The translations under genes and the position numbers were made by a program. A stretch of 64,000 bases of DNA from Maricaulis maris (GTDB taxonomy: Bacteria; Pseudomonadota; Alphaproteobacteria; Caulobacterales; Maricaulaceae), in assembly GCF_036322705.1 (NCBI RefSeq), contig NZ_AP027270.1, forward strand, positions 124,001 to 188,000, given 5' to 3'. Below are positions 38,205-47,420 of this stretch, piece by piece (the stretch's first letter is position 1; each line of letters starts with the position of its first letter). The notes beneath the pieces were generated by a model. That model was not told where the DNA came from. It was given only the letters and a program-made list of their open reading frames with translations, and ran no database searches.

Positions 38205-38294
38205 TTCGTTTCAGCAGCATGGGCACAAATTGACCAGCTGCAGGTACAAAATGCAAGCACTTCAGCTACCTTGGATGTCGCTCTTGCTACATAA

Positions 38295-39131
38295 CTACTT
38301 GTGGCAGGCCAGGCACGCCTTGGCCTGTCCATAAAGCTCATCAATATCAACCGGTTCGTCGTCAGGACGAAGAGGGTTTCGCTGTAACTTCTGCCGTGCT
38401 CGGTCCAATCGCCGTTGGTGTTCAGCTTTGATGCGTTCGATCCTCTCCGGGCGCTGGAGTTCCTCCAAGGATTCACCTTGGCTCCATGTAAACGGAGAGC
38501 CATGCTCCAGCGCGTTTTTTTCGTAGCGCTTGGCGTCGGCAAAGTCTTCTGGGTGGTTTTCGAGCAGCCGGACCCATTCGATTTTCTGCTGAAAGAAGCA
38601 GAATGTGCATCCACTTCTAGAACGCCAGCGGTAGTAGGCGGGGAGTCCCAAGCCTGAGCCTTCTAGGATCTCAAAGACGCCAGACTTATCAATTCCAGCT
38701 TCCTTAAAGGGTAAGGCTGTCACGAGGTTCTGATGAGTGGAAAGATAGCCGTCGCGATACTCTTCATCAGAGCGGATAGCGACGTAGCTTATCACTTTCG
38801 TGCCTTCCTCAAGCATGGGCTTCAGCCATGCCTCAAAAGGGCGAAGCTTTAGCATTCGGGTGCACCATCGAGTTTGGGCTGATGGCAGGAAACTCTTGTA
38901 TTGTTTCAGCCAGAAGTCGAAATCGCGATCTGGGTTGAGCCGCGTAATCGGTTTTCCTAGAAAGCCTTCCAGGCGGCCGAGATACTCGTAGACTTCTGCC
39001 AGCTCCTTTCCAGTATCTGTGAAGAAGTACTCAATATCGATATCGGGATAATTTTCCCGCATGAAAACCGCCAATGCGGCGCTATCCTTGCCGCCCGATA
39101 GGCCCAGAACATGCTTTGTTTTCTGGCTCAT
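38295..39131 (-). CDS. sspD: SspD/DndC-like PAPS-reductase-family ATP pyrophosphatase
   Basis: A 278-residue protein with the PP-loop SGGKDS at residues 12-17, used to adenylate a substrate before sulfur transfer. Cysteines at 90 (RWC), 175 and 178 (GCTFC) and 273 and 276 (CLAC) could bind an iron-sulfur cluster or carry sulfur, as in DndC. In phosphorothioation systems this enzyme moves sulfur from the cysteine desulfurase to DNA. Its ATG overlaps the sspC stop by ATGA. CysH is unlikely because of the gene context and the divergent C-terminus. Confidence 0.88.
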   Translation of the reverse strand: MSQKTKHVLGLSGGKDSAALAVFMRENYPDIDIEYFFTDTGKELAEVYEYLGRLEGFLGKPITRLNPDRDFDFWLKQYKSFLPSAQTRWCTRMLKLRPFEAWLKPMLEEGTKVISYVAIRSDEEYRDGYLSTHQNLVTALPFKEAGIDKSGVFEILEGSGLGLPAYYRWRSRSGCTFCFFQQKIEWVRLLENHPEDFADAKRYEKNALEHGSPFTWSQGESLEELQRPERIERIKAEHQRRLDRARQKLQRNPLRPDDEPVDIDELYGQAKACLACHK

Positions 39132-42100
39132 GCGGAAACCTCATCGATTGCCTGGGTTTTATCCTGGATGGCGTCAGAGGCGCATTTGGCTAAGGCGGCA
39201 AGAACGACTTCCGTTGAATCCGACGGAATGCCAGTTAGTACTTCTGTCAGCCTCTTGGATAGCGCGTCCGCTTTCGCTCTTTGCTCCTTTGTGATTTCGA
39301 ACTCGTAGGCCACCGGGGTAGGCTTCCCCTCGATACCGAGGACGAGTGCAACTGCGTGGCGGTGATCTGGGCGCCCTTTGACTCGCGCATATGCTTCAAG
39401 GCGATTGAACTGTTGGGCGTGATCAGCAAGTTCCAAAGCGGCCCTGTCTAAATCGGCATCACTCCACATTGAGGATGGCTTCGAAAGCACAAGGCTGATT
39501 AGGCCTTCCATGTCCTCTAACTTGCCCTCGAACTTGGCCAGGCGACCTACGAAAGCGTCGATTTGGTGGTTGCCTGATAGCCGTTGAACATTGATCGCCC
39601 GCTCTCTTAAATCGGCAAGTGCTTCAGCGTTCTCGCTGGGCACGTTAAGCTCAGACAGCAGCAGTATTTCAAGCCGTTGAACGGCGCCTGGATAGGCATT
39701 CACCAGTTCGCGAAGCGCTCCTTGAACGCCATCACTGATGTCAGCCATGCTTGAATGGCTGCCTTCAAGGCCAAGCTCTCTGGGTAGGTCATCAAAGAGC
39801 AGCTTGTTGGGGTCATGGGCCTTTTTGAAAAGGTTTCGAACCCGAAGGGCGTTCTTCGATAGGCGAAGTGTCCTGGTTGTCCAAAGCGGCAACTTGGAGA
39901 AAATCGAGATTAGGCCGCGGGCCACATCGATTGGCTGAAGGTCGAGGAGCTCGTTTCCGCCATCGAGCTCTCTGACGGTTTCCGCCATCTCGGACAGCAT
40001 CGCCTTGGCGTCTACGGAGAGGTCCATCCATCGCAATTGAATGTCTGATGCATCCCGAGCTAGGACGTCAGCGTCGACGTCCTTAACGGCAGGCTGGAAC
40101 ACTCCTTCGCGGTAGAACGCGATCTTGTCCCGCATGGATAGGATGAAGGCCAAACCAATAACAGGCATCAAGCCGGCCTTCAGGCCAAAAGGCGGCGCGG
40201 ACCAGAGATCATAGAGTTCGTCGAGACCTACAGTCTGCTCTCGATTGTTCACGAGATGCTTTTCTGCGGCGCTCCAAATCGGGCCTAAATTGGCGGTGTC
40301 ATGCTTTGGCGGTGGCGGACAAAACTTCCAGGTCCCACACGCTTCCCGATGCAAGCCCGTCGCTTCCAGCAATGCTGCGTAAAGGCCGCCTTCTGCTGGG
40401 AAGCCTGATATTCCAAGTCTTGCGGCCCCTTCTGCCAACGTCATAGCGCGCAAAAGAAGGTTCTGAGCAGCGATGGCGTTGCTTGAAGGTTTGTCTCGGT
40501 TGAGCAGCTCGTTTTGAACGATAGGCTGCTTTGGGAACATTTGTTCCGCTATATCACTCGCCAGCTGGCTCCTCGCGGCACCAACTAGGCGAACTGCCTT
40601 CCCTGTTGACGTTGTCCATTTTGCAGATCCGATAGCTAGCTGCAGCTCGACTTCGGCGCGAGACCGAAGCTCCGCTATGCGGGAAGCAACCTCTCGCCTT
40701 GCTACCCCATCGCCCGCTAGGTCAACGTTGGATTCTTGAACATGCTCTAGGGCCACAAGCTCGCTGGCAAAGTCTACCACACCAAGTGTGCGCGGCGATT
40801 CACCGATGATCATACCGGGGGCATTCCATCTAAGCAGGGCCGCCTTGGTTAGGGCGGCGAGTTCTTCGCTTGGTTCACCGCCCAAAGGCACCAATAGGCA
40901 AAACGCTCCGATAGCACCGCTGGGAAGATTTGGGGCCGCTTCGCGCTGAAGGTCCTCAGGCGTTAAGAGGAGGGTGGAAAACCAACGCATCGCACCGGAA
41001 GAGTGGTAGCTGCGCTTCGCCAATACGGGGTGAAGTGCGGCCAGCTCAGTGAGGCGGGATAGCTTTAATCCTGGACCTTCCCGGTACGCCTCCGACAAGG
41101 CCGCATCGATGTCGAAATCGCTACCCGCAAACACCGCGTATGCGTTTTTGAACTTGCGGAAGACAATGAGCGACCATCGGGCAAGGTCGTCAATACACGC
41201 CTGGTTGGCGCCGCAATTCTGCAAGACTTCTGTTGACGCAGTGAGCCCGGCCCGTTCGCCAAAAAGGTCGATGATCGAAATCGCTTTGAGGGTGCGAATG
41301 TGCTCCGGCGATGCCCCAACAGATTCCGCCCGCGACAACGCGTCTGCCGCTGTCGCCCAGCGATGGGCATCCGGTGAGGCTAGGATCGAAGCCTCAAGGT
41401 TTATTTGAAGGTAGTCCCAGAGCCGCCACGGCGCGTAGATCTCAACAGGGTCAGCGTCCCGCAAGAACGACCTGAATCCGTGCGGTTCAAATGAATTGAG
41501 GAATCCAAACACGCTCCTTTGATTTTGCCCAAAGCGTCGCCGGGAAATCGGTCCGAGCAATAGTGCGGCGACTGGGTGAAGCGGCCAGCATCTTTCCAGT
41601 GTTGCTGTGAGATTTGAACCGTTGCCGCGTCGGTTTGACTGACTACAGGCCGCGATGCTTTTGACGCTTTTCTTGAAGCTGGTGGGCGGCACATCTTCGG
41701 TGACAATCGCGCGTGAGATCACCTCCAGCTGCTCTTCTTCCGCCAGGTTGACGACCAGGTCAGAAAAGCGCCCTTGGATTTTTGACCATTCGTCCCGCTT
41801 TTGCCTCGAAACACGACCCGCATAATCGCCAAATGCCTGATGGAGAATGCCAATAAGAATGAACCTGCCTTGGCTCCGATTGGCGAGCTCAGCTAGCTGC
41901 TGGAAGACGTGCATGTCTGCGTCGCCTTCAGCAGCAGCTTCCAAGAACTTTCCCATCTCATCCACAATGAGGAGCAAGCCGGGGGTCTCCGACATTCTAA
42001 GTTCGATGCGTTCGATTAGCTCGGCGTCAGTGGTGATATTTCCTTCGAGGCCGATAGCCCGCGCTATGGCAATGATGGGATTTGACTTGCTGCCAACAAG

Positions 42101-42448
42101 CGCTGCGACTTCCCACCCCTTTTTTGCTGACGGTACGGCGTCAGCCATGGCCGCGGCGCTCTCAGAGCCGATTACGTGTTGTGCCGCTTTTCGGGTCGCA
42201 GCGTCCTTGGCGAACAAGCCCGAAAAAACCACAGCAAGTGAGGATTTGCCTCCGCCATATGGCCCGGTCCAAGTGAATGCAGCCTGCTTCCCATCGGAGA
42301 TCTGATCGGCCATTGACCGAACGAGCTGCGTTATTGAGGGCGCACAGATGTAGCCGGAGAGCGCTTCCTCTTCTCCCATGTCGGCATCAAGGCGAATGGA
42401 CTTTTGGTAGCGAGAGGCAATGGAAACGCGTTGAGCTAGTCCGGTCAT
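39128..42448 (-). CDS. sspC: SspC-like large P-loop ATPase
   Basis: A 1106-residue ATPase with Walker A GPYGGGKSS at residues 62-70 and Walker B LLLIVDEMGK at about 158-167, followed by long helical regions. SspC in the SspABCD system is the ATPase that works with the SspB nickase and SspD during single-strand phosphorothioation. The open frame runs 38 codons further upstream, inside sspB, but ATG 42448 (MTGLAQRVSIASRYQKSI) is chosen because it forms an ATGA overlap with the sspB stop, as the next junction does. Large BREX-type ATPases have a similar P-loop, so the family call leans on context. Confidence 0.82.
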   Translation of the reverse strand: MTGLAQRVSIASRYQKSIRLDADMGEEEALSGYICAPSITQLVRSMADQISDGKQAAFTWTGPYGGGKSSLAVVFSGLFAKDAATRKAAQHVIGSESAAAMADAVPSAKKGWEVAALVGSKSNPIIAIARAIGLEGNITTDAELIERIELRMSETPGLLLIVDEMGKFLEAAAEGDADMHVFQQLAELANRSQGRFILIGILHQAFGDYAGRVSRQKRDEWSKIQGRFSDLVVNLAEEEQLEVISRAIVTEDVPPTSFKKSVKSIAACSQSNRRGNGSNLTATLERCWPLHPVAALLLGPISRRRFGQNQRSVFGFLNSFEPHGFRSFLRDADPVEIYAPWRLWDYLQINLEASILASPDAHRWATAADALSRAESVGASPEHIRTLKAISIIDLFGERAGLTASTEVLQNCGANQACIDDLARWSLIVFRKFKNAYAVFAGSDFDIDAALSEAYREGPGLKLSRLTELAALHPVLAKRSYHSSGAMRWFSTLLLTPEDLQREAAPNLPSGAIGAFCLLVPLGGEPSEELAALTKAALLRWNAPGMIIGESPRTLGVVDFASELVALEHVQESNVDLAGDGVARREVASRIAELRSRAEVELQLAIGSAKWTTSTGKAVRLVGAARSQLASDIAEQMFPKQPIVQNELLNRDKPSSNAIAAQNLLLRAMTLAEGAARLGISGFPAEGGLYAALLEATGLHREACGTWKFCPPPPKHDTANLGPIWSAAEKHLVNNREQTVGLDELYDLWSAPPFGLKAGLMPVIGLAFILSMRDKIAFYREGVFQPAVKDVDADVLARDASDIQLRWMDLSVDAKAMLSEMAETVRELDGGNELLDLQPIDVARGLISIFSKLPLWTTRTLRLSKNALRVRNLFKKAHDPNKLLFDDLPRELGLEGSHSSMADISDGVQGALRELVNAYPGAVQRLEILLLSELNVPSENAEALADLRERAINVQRLSGNHQIDAFVGRLAKFEGKLEDMEGLISLVLSKPSSMWSDADLDRAALELADHAQQFNRLEAYARVKGRPDHRHAVALVLGIEGKPTPVAYEFEITKEQRAKADALSKRLTEVLTGIPSDSTEVVLAALAKCASDAIQDKTQAIDEVSA

Positions 42449-43383
42449 GCTGCGCTCCTCGCGCTTTCCGGCGGGTAGTCTAAGAGAAGAAAATCGAGTG
42501 CTCGGCCTGCCGTGGCGGCTCTTTGGCGGGTGAGCTGTTTGAGCCCAGCCGTTTCGGACCACTCTAGTTCGCCATCAGTCGTGTCACCCAGGCCAGTCAG
42601 CCGCTCGACAAGGTCGTCTTCTTCTAGTCGGAATACTCTTCCGGGACTGCCAGGCTCGTAGGCCAACGACTCGAAATTGATGGTATTTGCTTCGGTTGAA
42701 CGTCCCCAGAAGTCGGAGACGGCATAGGCGAACACACCATCTTCAAGAGAGGGTTTCCTTCCGACATTGAGCCGAAATCCATCGCGCTTCCCAATGGACT
42801 GAATTAGCCCAAGTTCGACAAACGGGGATTCTAGTGGGTCGTCACCGCTGCTGTGCTTTGCAGTGTAGGAGCGAAGAAAGCATTCTACGTCGCGTTTGAT
42901 CGTACCTTTTGCCACGCGTGGCCAGCCACATTGCTTTGCTAGTTTAAAAATTCTTTCAACAACTTGCTCGCGTTCGAAGGTGGGGTGGCTCAGATAGTTG
43001 AGCGTCCAATGCCAAGTTGTACGTGTCGCCGGAGAGCAAAGGTTCCAATGAAGCGCCCACAGAGTGGAGGGGTGCTCCGTGTAAGGGTCGCAGCCATGTT
43101 TGCCAAAGATCGCATCTCCGAGTGGGGAAAGCTCGACCGCTGAGCGCGCGCTCGCTTGTGACAATACGCCTGTGGCGAGGCCCCAAAATTTGAGCGCGCT
43201 CACCATATTTCGTCCGACCCCAAAATACGCAATCGCTTCGTCGGAGTTGAATACATCGGCGTCTTCGTCCGAGCGTGCGGCTGCGTCGCAAGCCTTCTTG
43301 AGCCATCCGTACCGAAGCGGAAATGTTTCGTGCCCGGAGAAATGTGGCTTGTACTCGGGCTGATGGATTTCACCGCGCAGCAT
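42445..43383 (-). CDS. sspB: SspB-like DUF4007 protein
   Basis: A 312-residue DUF4007 protein opening with the family signature KPHFSGHETFPLRYGWLKKA (residues 12-31), followed by the conserved FGVGRNMVSALKFWGLATG and a C-terminal GRALDFLLLDYPPESARS. In SspABCD systems the DUF4007 protein is the DNA nickase needed to insert sulfur. It is the first gene of the minus-strand operon and overlaps sspC by 4 bp. A promoter with -35 TTGACC lies 30-58 bp before its start. Confidence 0.88.
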   Translation of the reverse strand: MLRGEIHQPEYKPHFSGHETFPLRYGWLKKACDAAARSDEDADVFNSDEAIAYFGVGRNMVSALKFWGLATGVLSQASARSAVELSPLGDAIFGKHGCDPYTEHPSTLWALHWNLCSPATRTTWHWTLNYLSHPTFEREQVVERIFKLAKQCGWPRVAKGTIKRDVECFLRSYTAKHSSGDDPLESPFVELGLIQSIGKRDGFRLNVGRKPSLEDGVFAYAVSDFWGRSTEANTINFESLAYEPGSPGRVFRLEEDDLVERLTGLGDTTDGELEWSETAGLKQLTRQRAATAGRALDFLLLDYPPESARSAA

Positions 43384-43391
43384 GTTTACAC

Positions 43392-43462
43392 CTGGATCTA
43401 TCTTCCAGGTCGAACCTAAGCAGGTGTTCTGCTAGGGTCAATAAACTGGAGACTGCTTCCAG
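43392..43462. promoter_or_regulatory. Twin CTGGA-N7-TCCAG operators in the sspA/sspB divergent region
   Basis: Two 17-bp dyads with identical arms, CTGGA-N7-TCCAG, lie at 43392-43408 and 43446-43462, both followed by GTC. Their centres are 54 bp apart, about five helical turns. One falls at the expected sspB transcription start, the other just upstream of its -35 box. This is a textbook layout for repression by a dimer or by DNA looping. The binding protein is unknown; the element's HTH proteins are candidates. Confidence 0.65.
43413..43441 (-). promoter_or_regulatory. Predicted sspBCD promoter
   Basis: On the minus strand a -35 TTGACC (43441-43436) and a weaker -10 TAGGTT (43418-43413) are separated by 17 bp. 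The promoter lies exactly between the two CTGGA-N7-TCCAG dyads. Confidence 0.55.
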
Positions 43463-43518
43463 GTCACGTTTTCACAGAAGGGTTCCGAGCTCGGCGGAGC
43501 CATTGTGGGATAACTTCG

Positions 43519-44679
43519 ATGAAAAACATATATTTAGACTACAATTCCACAACGCCAGTTAGTGATGGCGCCCTCAAGGCAATGGAGCCGTATTGGCAAG
43601 GCCTGTTCGGAAACCCTCATTCTGGTGAGCACGCTTATGGTTGGGCTGGCGCCGAAGCAGTTGAGGCGTCTAAGGCTGAGATTGCAGAGCGGCTCCATAC
43701 TGGGTCTGATGAAGTGATATTCACGTCGGGTGCGACCGAAGCGAACGCATTGGCGATCCTCGGGTATGCGATGGGCATGAGGGAGCGGGGGCAGAGGCCG
43801 AGAGTCCTCGTGGGGGCCGCCGAGCACAAATCCGTATTCTCGGCAGCTCGTCAGGCAGAAAAGTTGGCGGGGGCGCTAGTGGAAGTCCTTCCCGTAGAAG
43901 TTCACGGGCGGCTCAAGCTGCAAGCTCTTGAAGAAGCGCTCGCTCGGGGTCGGGCCATGGTCTCTGTGGGTGTGGTCAACGGTGAAATCGGGGTCATCGA
44001 AAATCTTAGAGATGTCTACCGGTTAGTGGCGGAGCGTGATGGGATGCTGCATGCTGATGCCGCCCAAGCCGCCGCGTCTATTAACTTAAGTGAAATTATG
44101 AACAACGCGGATCTAATCAGTTTATCTGCTCACAAGTGCTATGGTCCAAAGGGAATTGGCGCTCTCGTAGGCCGCTGGGAAGTCCTTGACCTTTTATCCC
44201 CGCTACTAGAGGGGGGCGGGCAACAGGCAGGAATTCGAGGGGGGACGGTGCCGACCCCCCTAGCGGTTGGTTTTGCAACTGCATTCGCCCACAGTCAGGA
44301 CGATATAGAGCTGAGAACTTCTCGTTTGCGTGGTTTGTCGACGCGCTTCTTTGACCAGCTCCAGGCCGTGTGCCCCGCTGTGCGCAAACTAGGAGGTGAA
44401 AATAGGCACGCGGGCAACCTGAGCGTCTTGCTGCCTGGAATTGACGCCAGAGAATTGGTCGGAATGATGCAGCCTGAGTTGGCTGTTTCAACAGGCTCAG
44501 CCTGCTCTTCAGGTGCGGAGGCGCCTTCTCACGTGCTAGCGGCTATCGGTTTAGACATGAAGGCTGCGCGCAGTGTGGTGCGGGTTTCGGTTGGAGACCC
44601 GACTTCAGTCGAAGATGTCGATAGGGCGGCGGATATATTTGCCCGAGCCCTATCTAATTACGAAAATGGGGGTATCTGA
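43519..44679 (+). CDS. sspA: SspA/DndA-like cysteine desulfurase
   Basis: A 386-residue PLP enzyme of the IscS/NifS family. It starts YLDYNSTTPVSDGAL, has the PLP Lys at residue 206 in SAHKCYGPKGIGAL, and the persulfide Cys at 329 in STGSACSSGAEAPSHVL. It supplies sulfur from cysteine to the modification proteins. It is transcribed away from sspB, with 135 bp between the start codons. The context within an element next to sspBCD makes it a phosphorothioation enzyme rather than a housekeeping IscS. Confidence 0.92.
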   Translation: MKNIYLDYNSTTPVSDGALKAMEPYWQGLFGNPHSGEHAYGWAGAEAVEASKAEIAERLHTGSDEVIFTSGATEANALAILGYAMGMRERGQRPRVLVGAAEHKSVFSAARQAEKLAGALVEVLPVEVHGRLKLQALEEALARGRAMVSVGVVNGEIGVIENLRDVYRLVAERDGMLHADAAQAAASINLSEIMNNADLISLSAHKCYGPKGIGALVGRWEVLDLLSPLLEGGGQQAGIRGGTVPTPLAVGFATAFAHSQDDIELRTSRLRGLSTRFFDQLQAVCPAVRKLGGENRHAGNLSVLLPGIDARELVGMMQPELAVSTGSACSSGAEAPSHVLAAIGLDMKAARSVVRVSVGDPTSVEDVDRAADIFARALSNYENGGI

Positions 44680-44804
44680 GTTGAGTTTATGAAGGGGCAG
44701 AAGGGGGCGTTTGGATGGGAAGTTCCTTCGAGAATTGATTTTGGCGAACCCAATACGGTTGGGGTGAGGGAGGAGCGGCACATCTTCCCCTCCCCCCCCT
44801 TCCC

Positions 44805-46901
44805 TCATCGGACACTAACGCCGCGGTAGGCTTTCGACCCATCGCGGACGTACGCCGTAACGCCAGTCGTCTTTGATTCAAAAGTCCTGTAGAACTTCTG
44901 CATCGAATGTGCCGCAAGGCTACAGTTCGCGCACCATGATTGATAAGCAAAGTAAACGTCTCTGCCGGCCACTTTTGCCTCCGGCGCGAACGCCAAGCGC
45001 TCATCGATGAACTGTTGCATAATGTCCTGGCGCGCAAAGTAGGCGTCGGTATCTCGCTCGATTTCGGAAGAAATAGAGATGCCTCGTTCGCGGACGTCGC
45101 GTGCATGGGCCAGCACCATGTTCATGATAGCCTCTCCCTCCGCCAGGAGCTTCTGGCGCAGACACAAGTCTCGATCTTGTTCCGGCCTATGGTTCTTGAA
45201 CAGAACCCGCTTTACTCGCCGCCGAAGCCCACCATCGTCGACGTTCAGGCGAGTTTCATGGTTCGTCATCAGCACGATCTCAGCCTTGTTTTCAAACTGG
45301 ATGATGTGCCCGTAGAGCGGCCGAGCGGACAGCTTGTCCCCTCCGGTGAGTGTCTTGCACCGCGCGGGGCTCAACGGTACCCCCTCAGGGCCCTCAGGAA
45401 AGTTCGCCCAAGCAGCCCCTCTGAGCGCGAACAGGTCTTCATTTGCACCACCGCTGCGCTGGTTTTTGTCAAACAGCAGCGATGTGGCTGGCGCCACTGC
45501 GTACGATCCGAACAGGTCTGCGAATGTGTCCAGCAGGGTGCTCTTGCCGGCGGCCTGACCGCCTTCGAACAGCCAGAAAAATTGTGAGTTACGGACACGC
45601 TGCAGTGCATGGCCGGCGATATCCAACACGGTTGAGCTGGTCTCTGGCGGCAATGCCCAGGAGAGAAAGGCTGTGAAAATTGGCGCGGTGGTGGCGTCTG
45701 GATTGAACGCCACGCCAAGCTGCTTAGTGCACACTGCGTCAGACGCGGACTCGCCGTCCAATGTGAAGGCCCCGTTCTTGAAGTTCAACACGCCTGGGGG
45801 GTCGAGTTGATCGACGCGCATATACAGCGTGGGCTCTGCAGCGAGAGCATCGATGGTCTTGTCCATCCAACTCAGTCCCTTGAGCCGGTCAAGTTTGCGC
45901 TGGGCAGCCTTCCGGCTCTCCTCGCTATCGAGGCAATTGAGCCAGCGCTCGTAGTCGGCCAGGGCGGGTTGGAGGGTGCGCACAAACAGCGCCCGGAGTT
46001 GTTCGCGTCTCACAAATTGAAACACGTTCTCACGTTTGACGAGCCAGTCGCCATTGTCCAGGTGGACCACCTCTCCCTTCAGCTTAGTTTTCAGCCAATC
46101 AGCGATATCGACCGGGGTTGCAGATTTCGGGAACAAGTCCCCGCACTCCAAATTAGTGAGCCAGGACATCACCCCTTCGATCTCGCTTCGCTCTTCCTCT
46201 TCGGTCCAGCGGTCGCGGAACGTAGTCGTGTATTGGTACAGTGCTTCTCGGATCGATCTCTGATCCCAACCTTGGTTCAGAAGGCGTACACCGTGCTGCA
46301 CGAGCAGAACGTGACGTTCACCTTCGCAGCCAGCTGAGAGCGTTCCCGCTGTTGAGGCGGTTGGTTGCCGTTTGCTCAGAAGCTCAAGAAGTGCCGCCGG
46401 AGCAGCCGGTGCGTCAGCGAGTGAGCCCTGGAGTTCATACCTGTTTCCGCTGGGATGGAGCGATGGTGCCATCACCAAAATGTGTCCAGGGCCTGCTTTG
46501 AAGTCGATTTTCGGAAAGTCCGGATGCTTTGTCATGAGTTGCGCCGCATTCGATGCGTCGAGACGAAAGAAGATATGAAGTCCGCCACTTCCGCTGATTT
46601 GAATGACGGAACGCGGCAGGGCTCCGATCTGCTCTTCGAGCCTTGTAAGGGACAGTCGCCCTTCATCGCCGTCGACATCGACCACGATGAACTGGTCCAG
46701 GCGCATTGCGACGTTCAGCGGTGCCCCTCGGTAAGCGAGCAGGTCCGCCGCGCTTCTAAGCGCGGCGGACCCCTTCCAAGCCGTGCCCGCTGTGGGGCGT
46801 TTGCCGCCCAGCTCGATGGGCACAACGGGGCCGTGATTGAGATAGGTAGCTCCAGCCACCATCAAGGGACTGAACTGTGTGTGATCAGGAAGCAGAGTCA
46901 T
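44805..46901 (-). CDS. Prim-Pol / SF3 helicase replication protein (P4-type)
   Basis: A 698-residue protein. The N-terminal archaeo-eukaryotic primase domain shows FIVVDVDGDE (metal-binding Asp pair at about residues 75-80), SGSGGLHIFF and IDFKAGPGHILVMAPSLHPSG. The C-terminal SF3 helicase has a P-loop GGQAAGKST near residue 450 and the block LSPARCKTLTGGDKLSARPLYGHIIQFENKAEIVLMTNHET typical of P4 alpha-like proteins. It probably primes and unwinds element DNA after excision. Its start overlaps the upstream HTH gene by 17 bp. Confidence 0.9.
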   Translation of the reverse strand: MTLLPDHTQFSPLMVAGATYLNHGPVVPIELGGKRPTAGTAWKGSAALRSAADLLAYRGAPLNVAMRLDQFIVVDVDGDEGRLSLTRLEEQIGALPRSVIQISGSGGLHIFFRLDASNAAQLMTKHPDFPKIDFKAGPGHILVMAPSLHPSGNRYELQGSLADAPAAPAALLELLSKRQPTASTAGTLSAGCEGERHVLLVQHGVRLLNQGWDQRSIREALYQYTTTFRDRWTEEEERSEIEGVMSWLTNLECGDLFPKSATPVDIADWLKTKLKGEVVHLDNGDWLVKRENVFQFVRREQLRALFVRTLQPALADYERWLNCLDSEESRKAAQRKLDRLKGLSWMDKTIDALAAEPTLYMRVDQLDPPGVLNFKNGAFTLDGESASDAVCTKQLGVAFNPDATTAPIFTAFLSWALPPETSSTVLDIAGHALQRVRNSQFFWLFEGGQAAGKSTLLDTFADLFGSYAVAPATSLLFDKNQRSGGANEDLFALRGAAWANFPEGPEGVPLSPARCKTLTGGDKLSARPLYGHIIQFENKAEIVLMTNHETRLNVDDGGLRRRVKRVLFKNHRPEQDRDLCLRQKLLAEGEAIMNMVLAHARDVRERGISISSEIERDTDAYFARQDIMQQFIDERLAFAPEAKVAGRDVYFAYQSWCANCSLAAHSMQKFYRTFESKTTGVTAYVRDGSKAYRGVSVR

Positions 46902-47337
46902 CTTCGCCTCCGACCTGAGCGATTGTCACGTCACCTGTCGACCACAAGCTTGAGCCTTGAACCCGGAACCCAAAGCACTCGAAGGTCAATGAGGTTTGAG
47001 AATCGTCGCTTTCAAAACCCATCCAGACTTGACCGTCTTCTTGGATTTCAATCGCCAGGCAGCCCTTGAGTTCCAAGCTCCAGGGTCCGCGATGATCGTC
47101 ATCGACCTCCAAGCCGAAAAACTGCGGGATTGAAATGTTCTGCGTAGCGAACCGCCACGTAGCTGCCCTGGTGCTCTGGGCTTCGATCCAGCTGCGGAGT
47201 TTTTCTGGGTCGTAGAAATAGGACCGTCCATTCTTGATGAACTCTGGCCCTTTGCCGAGCTTGCGATGCGACTGAAGCGTTCTAAGCGAAAGGCTCAGTT
47301 GGCTTGCAGCTTCGGATTCAGTCAAAAGAGATTTCAT
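46885..47337 (-). CDS. AlpA-like helix-turn-helix protein
   Basis: A 150-residue protein with an N-terminal excisionase/AlpA-type HTH (LLTESEAASQLSLSLRTLQSHRKLGKGPEFIKNGRSYFYDPEKLRSWIEAQ) and an extra C-terminal domain of about 95 residues that is acidic and beta-rich. It is co-transcribed with the primase. Proteins of this kind act as excisionases or as activators of integrase/replication genes in P4-like elements. Confidence 0.8.
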   Translation of the reverse strand: MKSLLTESEAASQLSLSLRTLQSHRKLGKGPEFIKNGRSYFYDPEKLRSWIEAQSTRAATWRFATQNISIPQFFGLEVDDDHRGPWSLELKGCLAIEIQEDGQVWMGFESDDSQTSLTFECFGFRVQGSSLWSTGDVTIAQVGGEDDSAS

Positions 47338-47420
47338 TGTATTTCCTATACATTTCGCACTGCTTATTCAGTTGCGTGCGTATAGGTATCAAAACGTCGC
47401 AAATAGTAGCCATGAATCAT

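Noticed and set aside
39128-42448. Calling the large ATPase BrxC/PglY of a BREX system.
   Set aside because: The P-loop resembles that group, but no pglX methylase, pglZ or brxL is present, whereas the DUF4007 and PAPS-reductase neighbours fit Ssp.
44761-44806. GA-rich/CT-rich inverted segment between sspA and the primase gene as a terminator.
   Set aside because: The arms pair imperfectly, the loop is long and there is no T-run on either strand.
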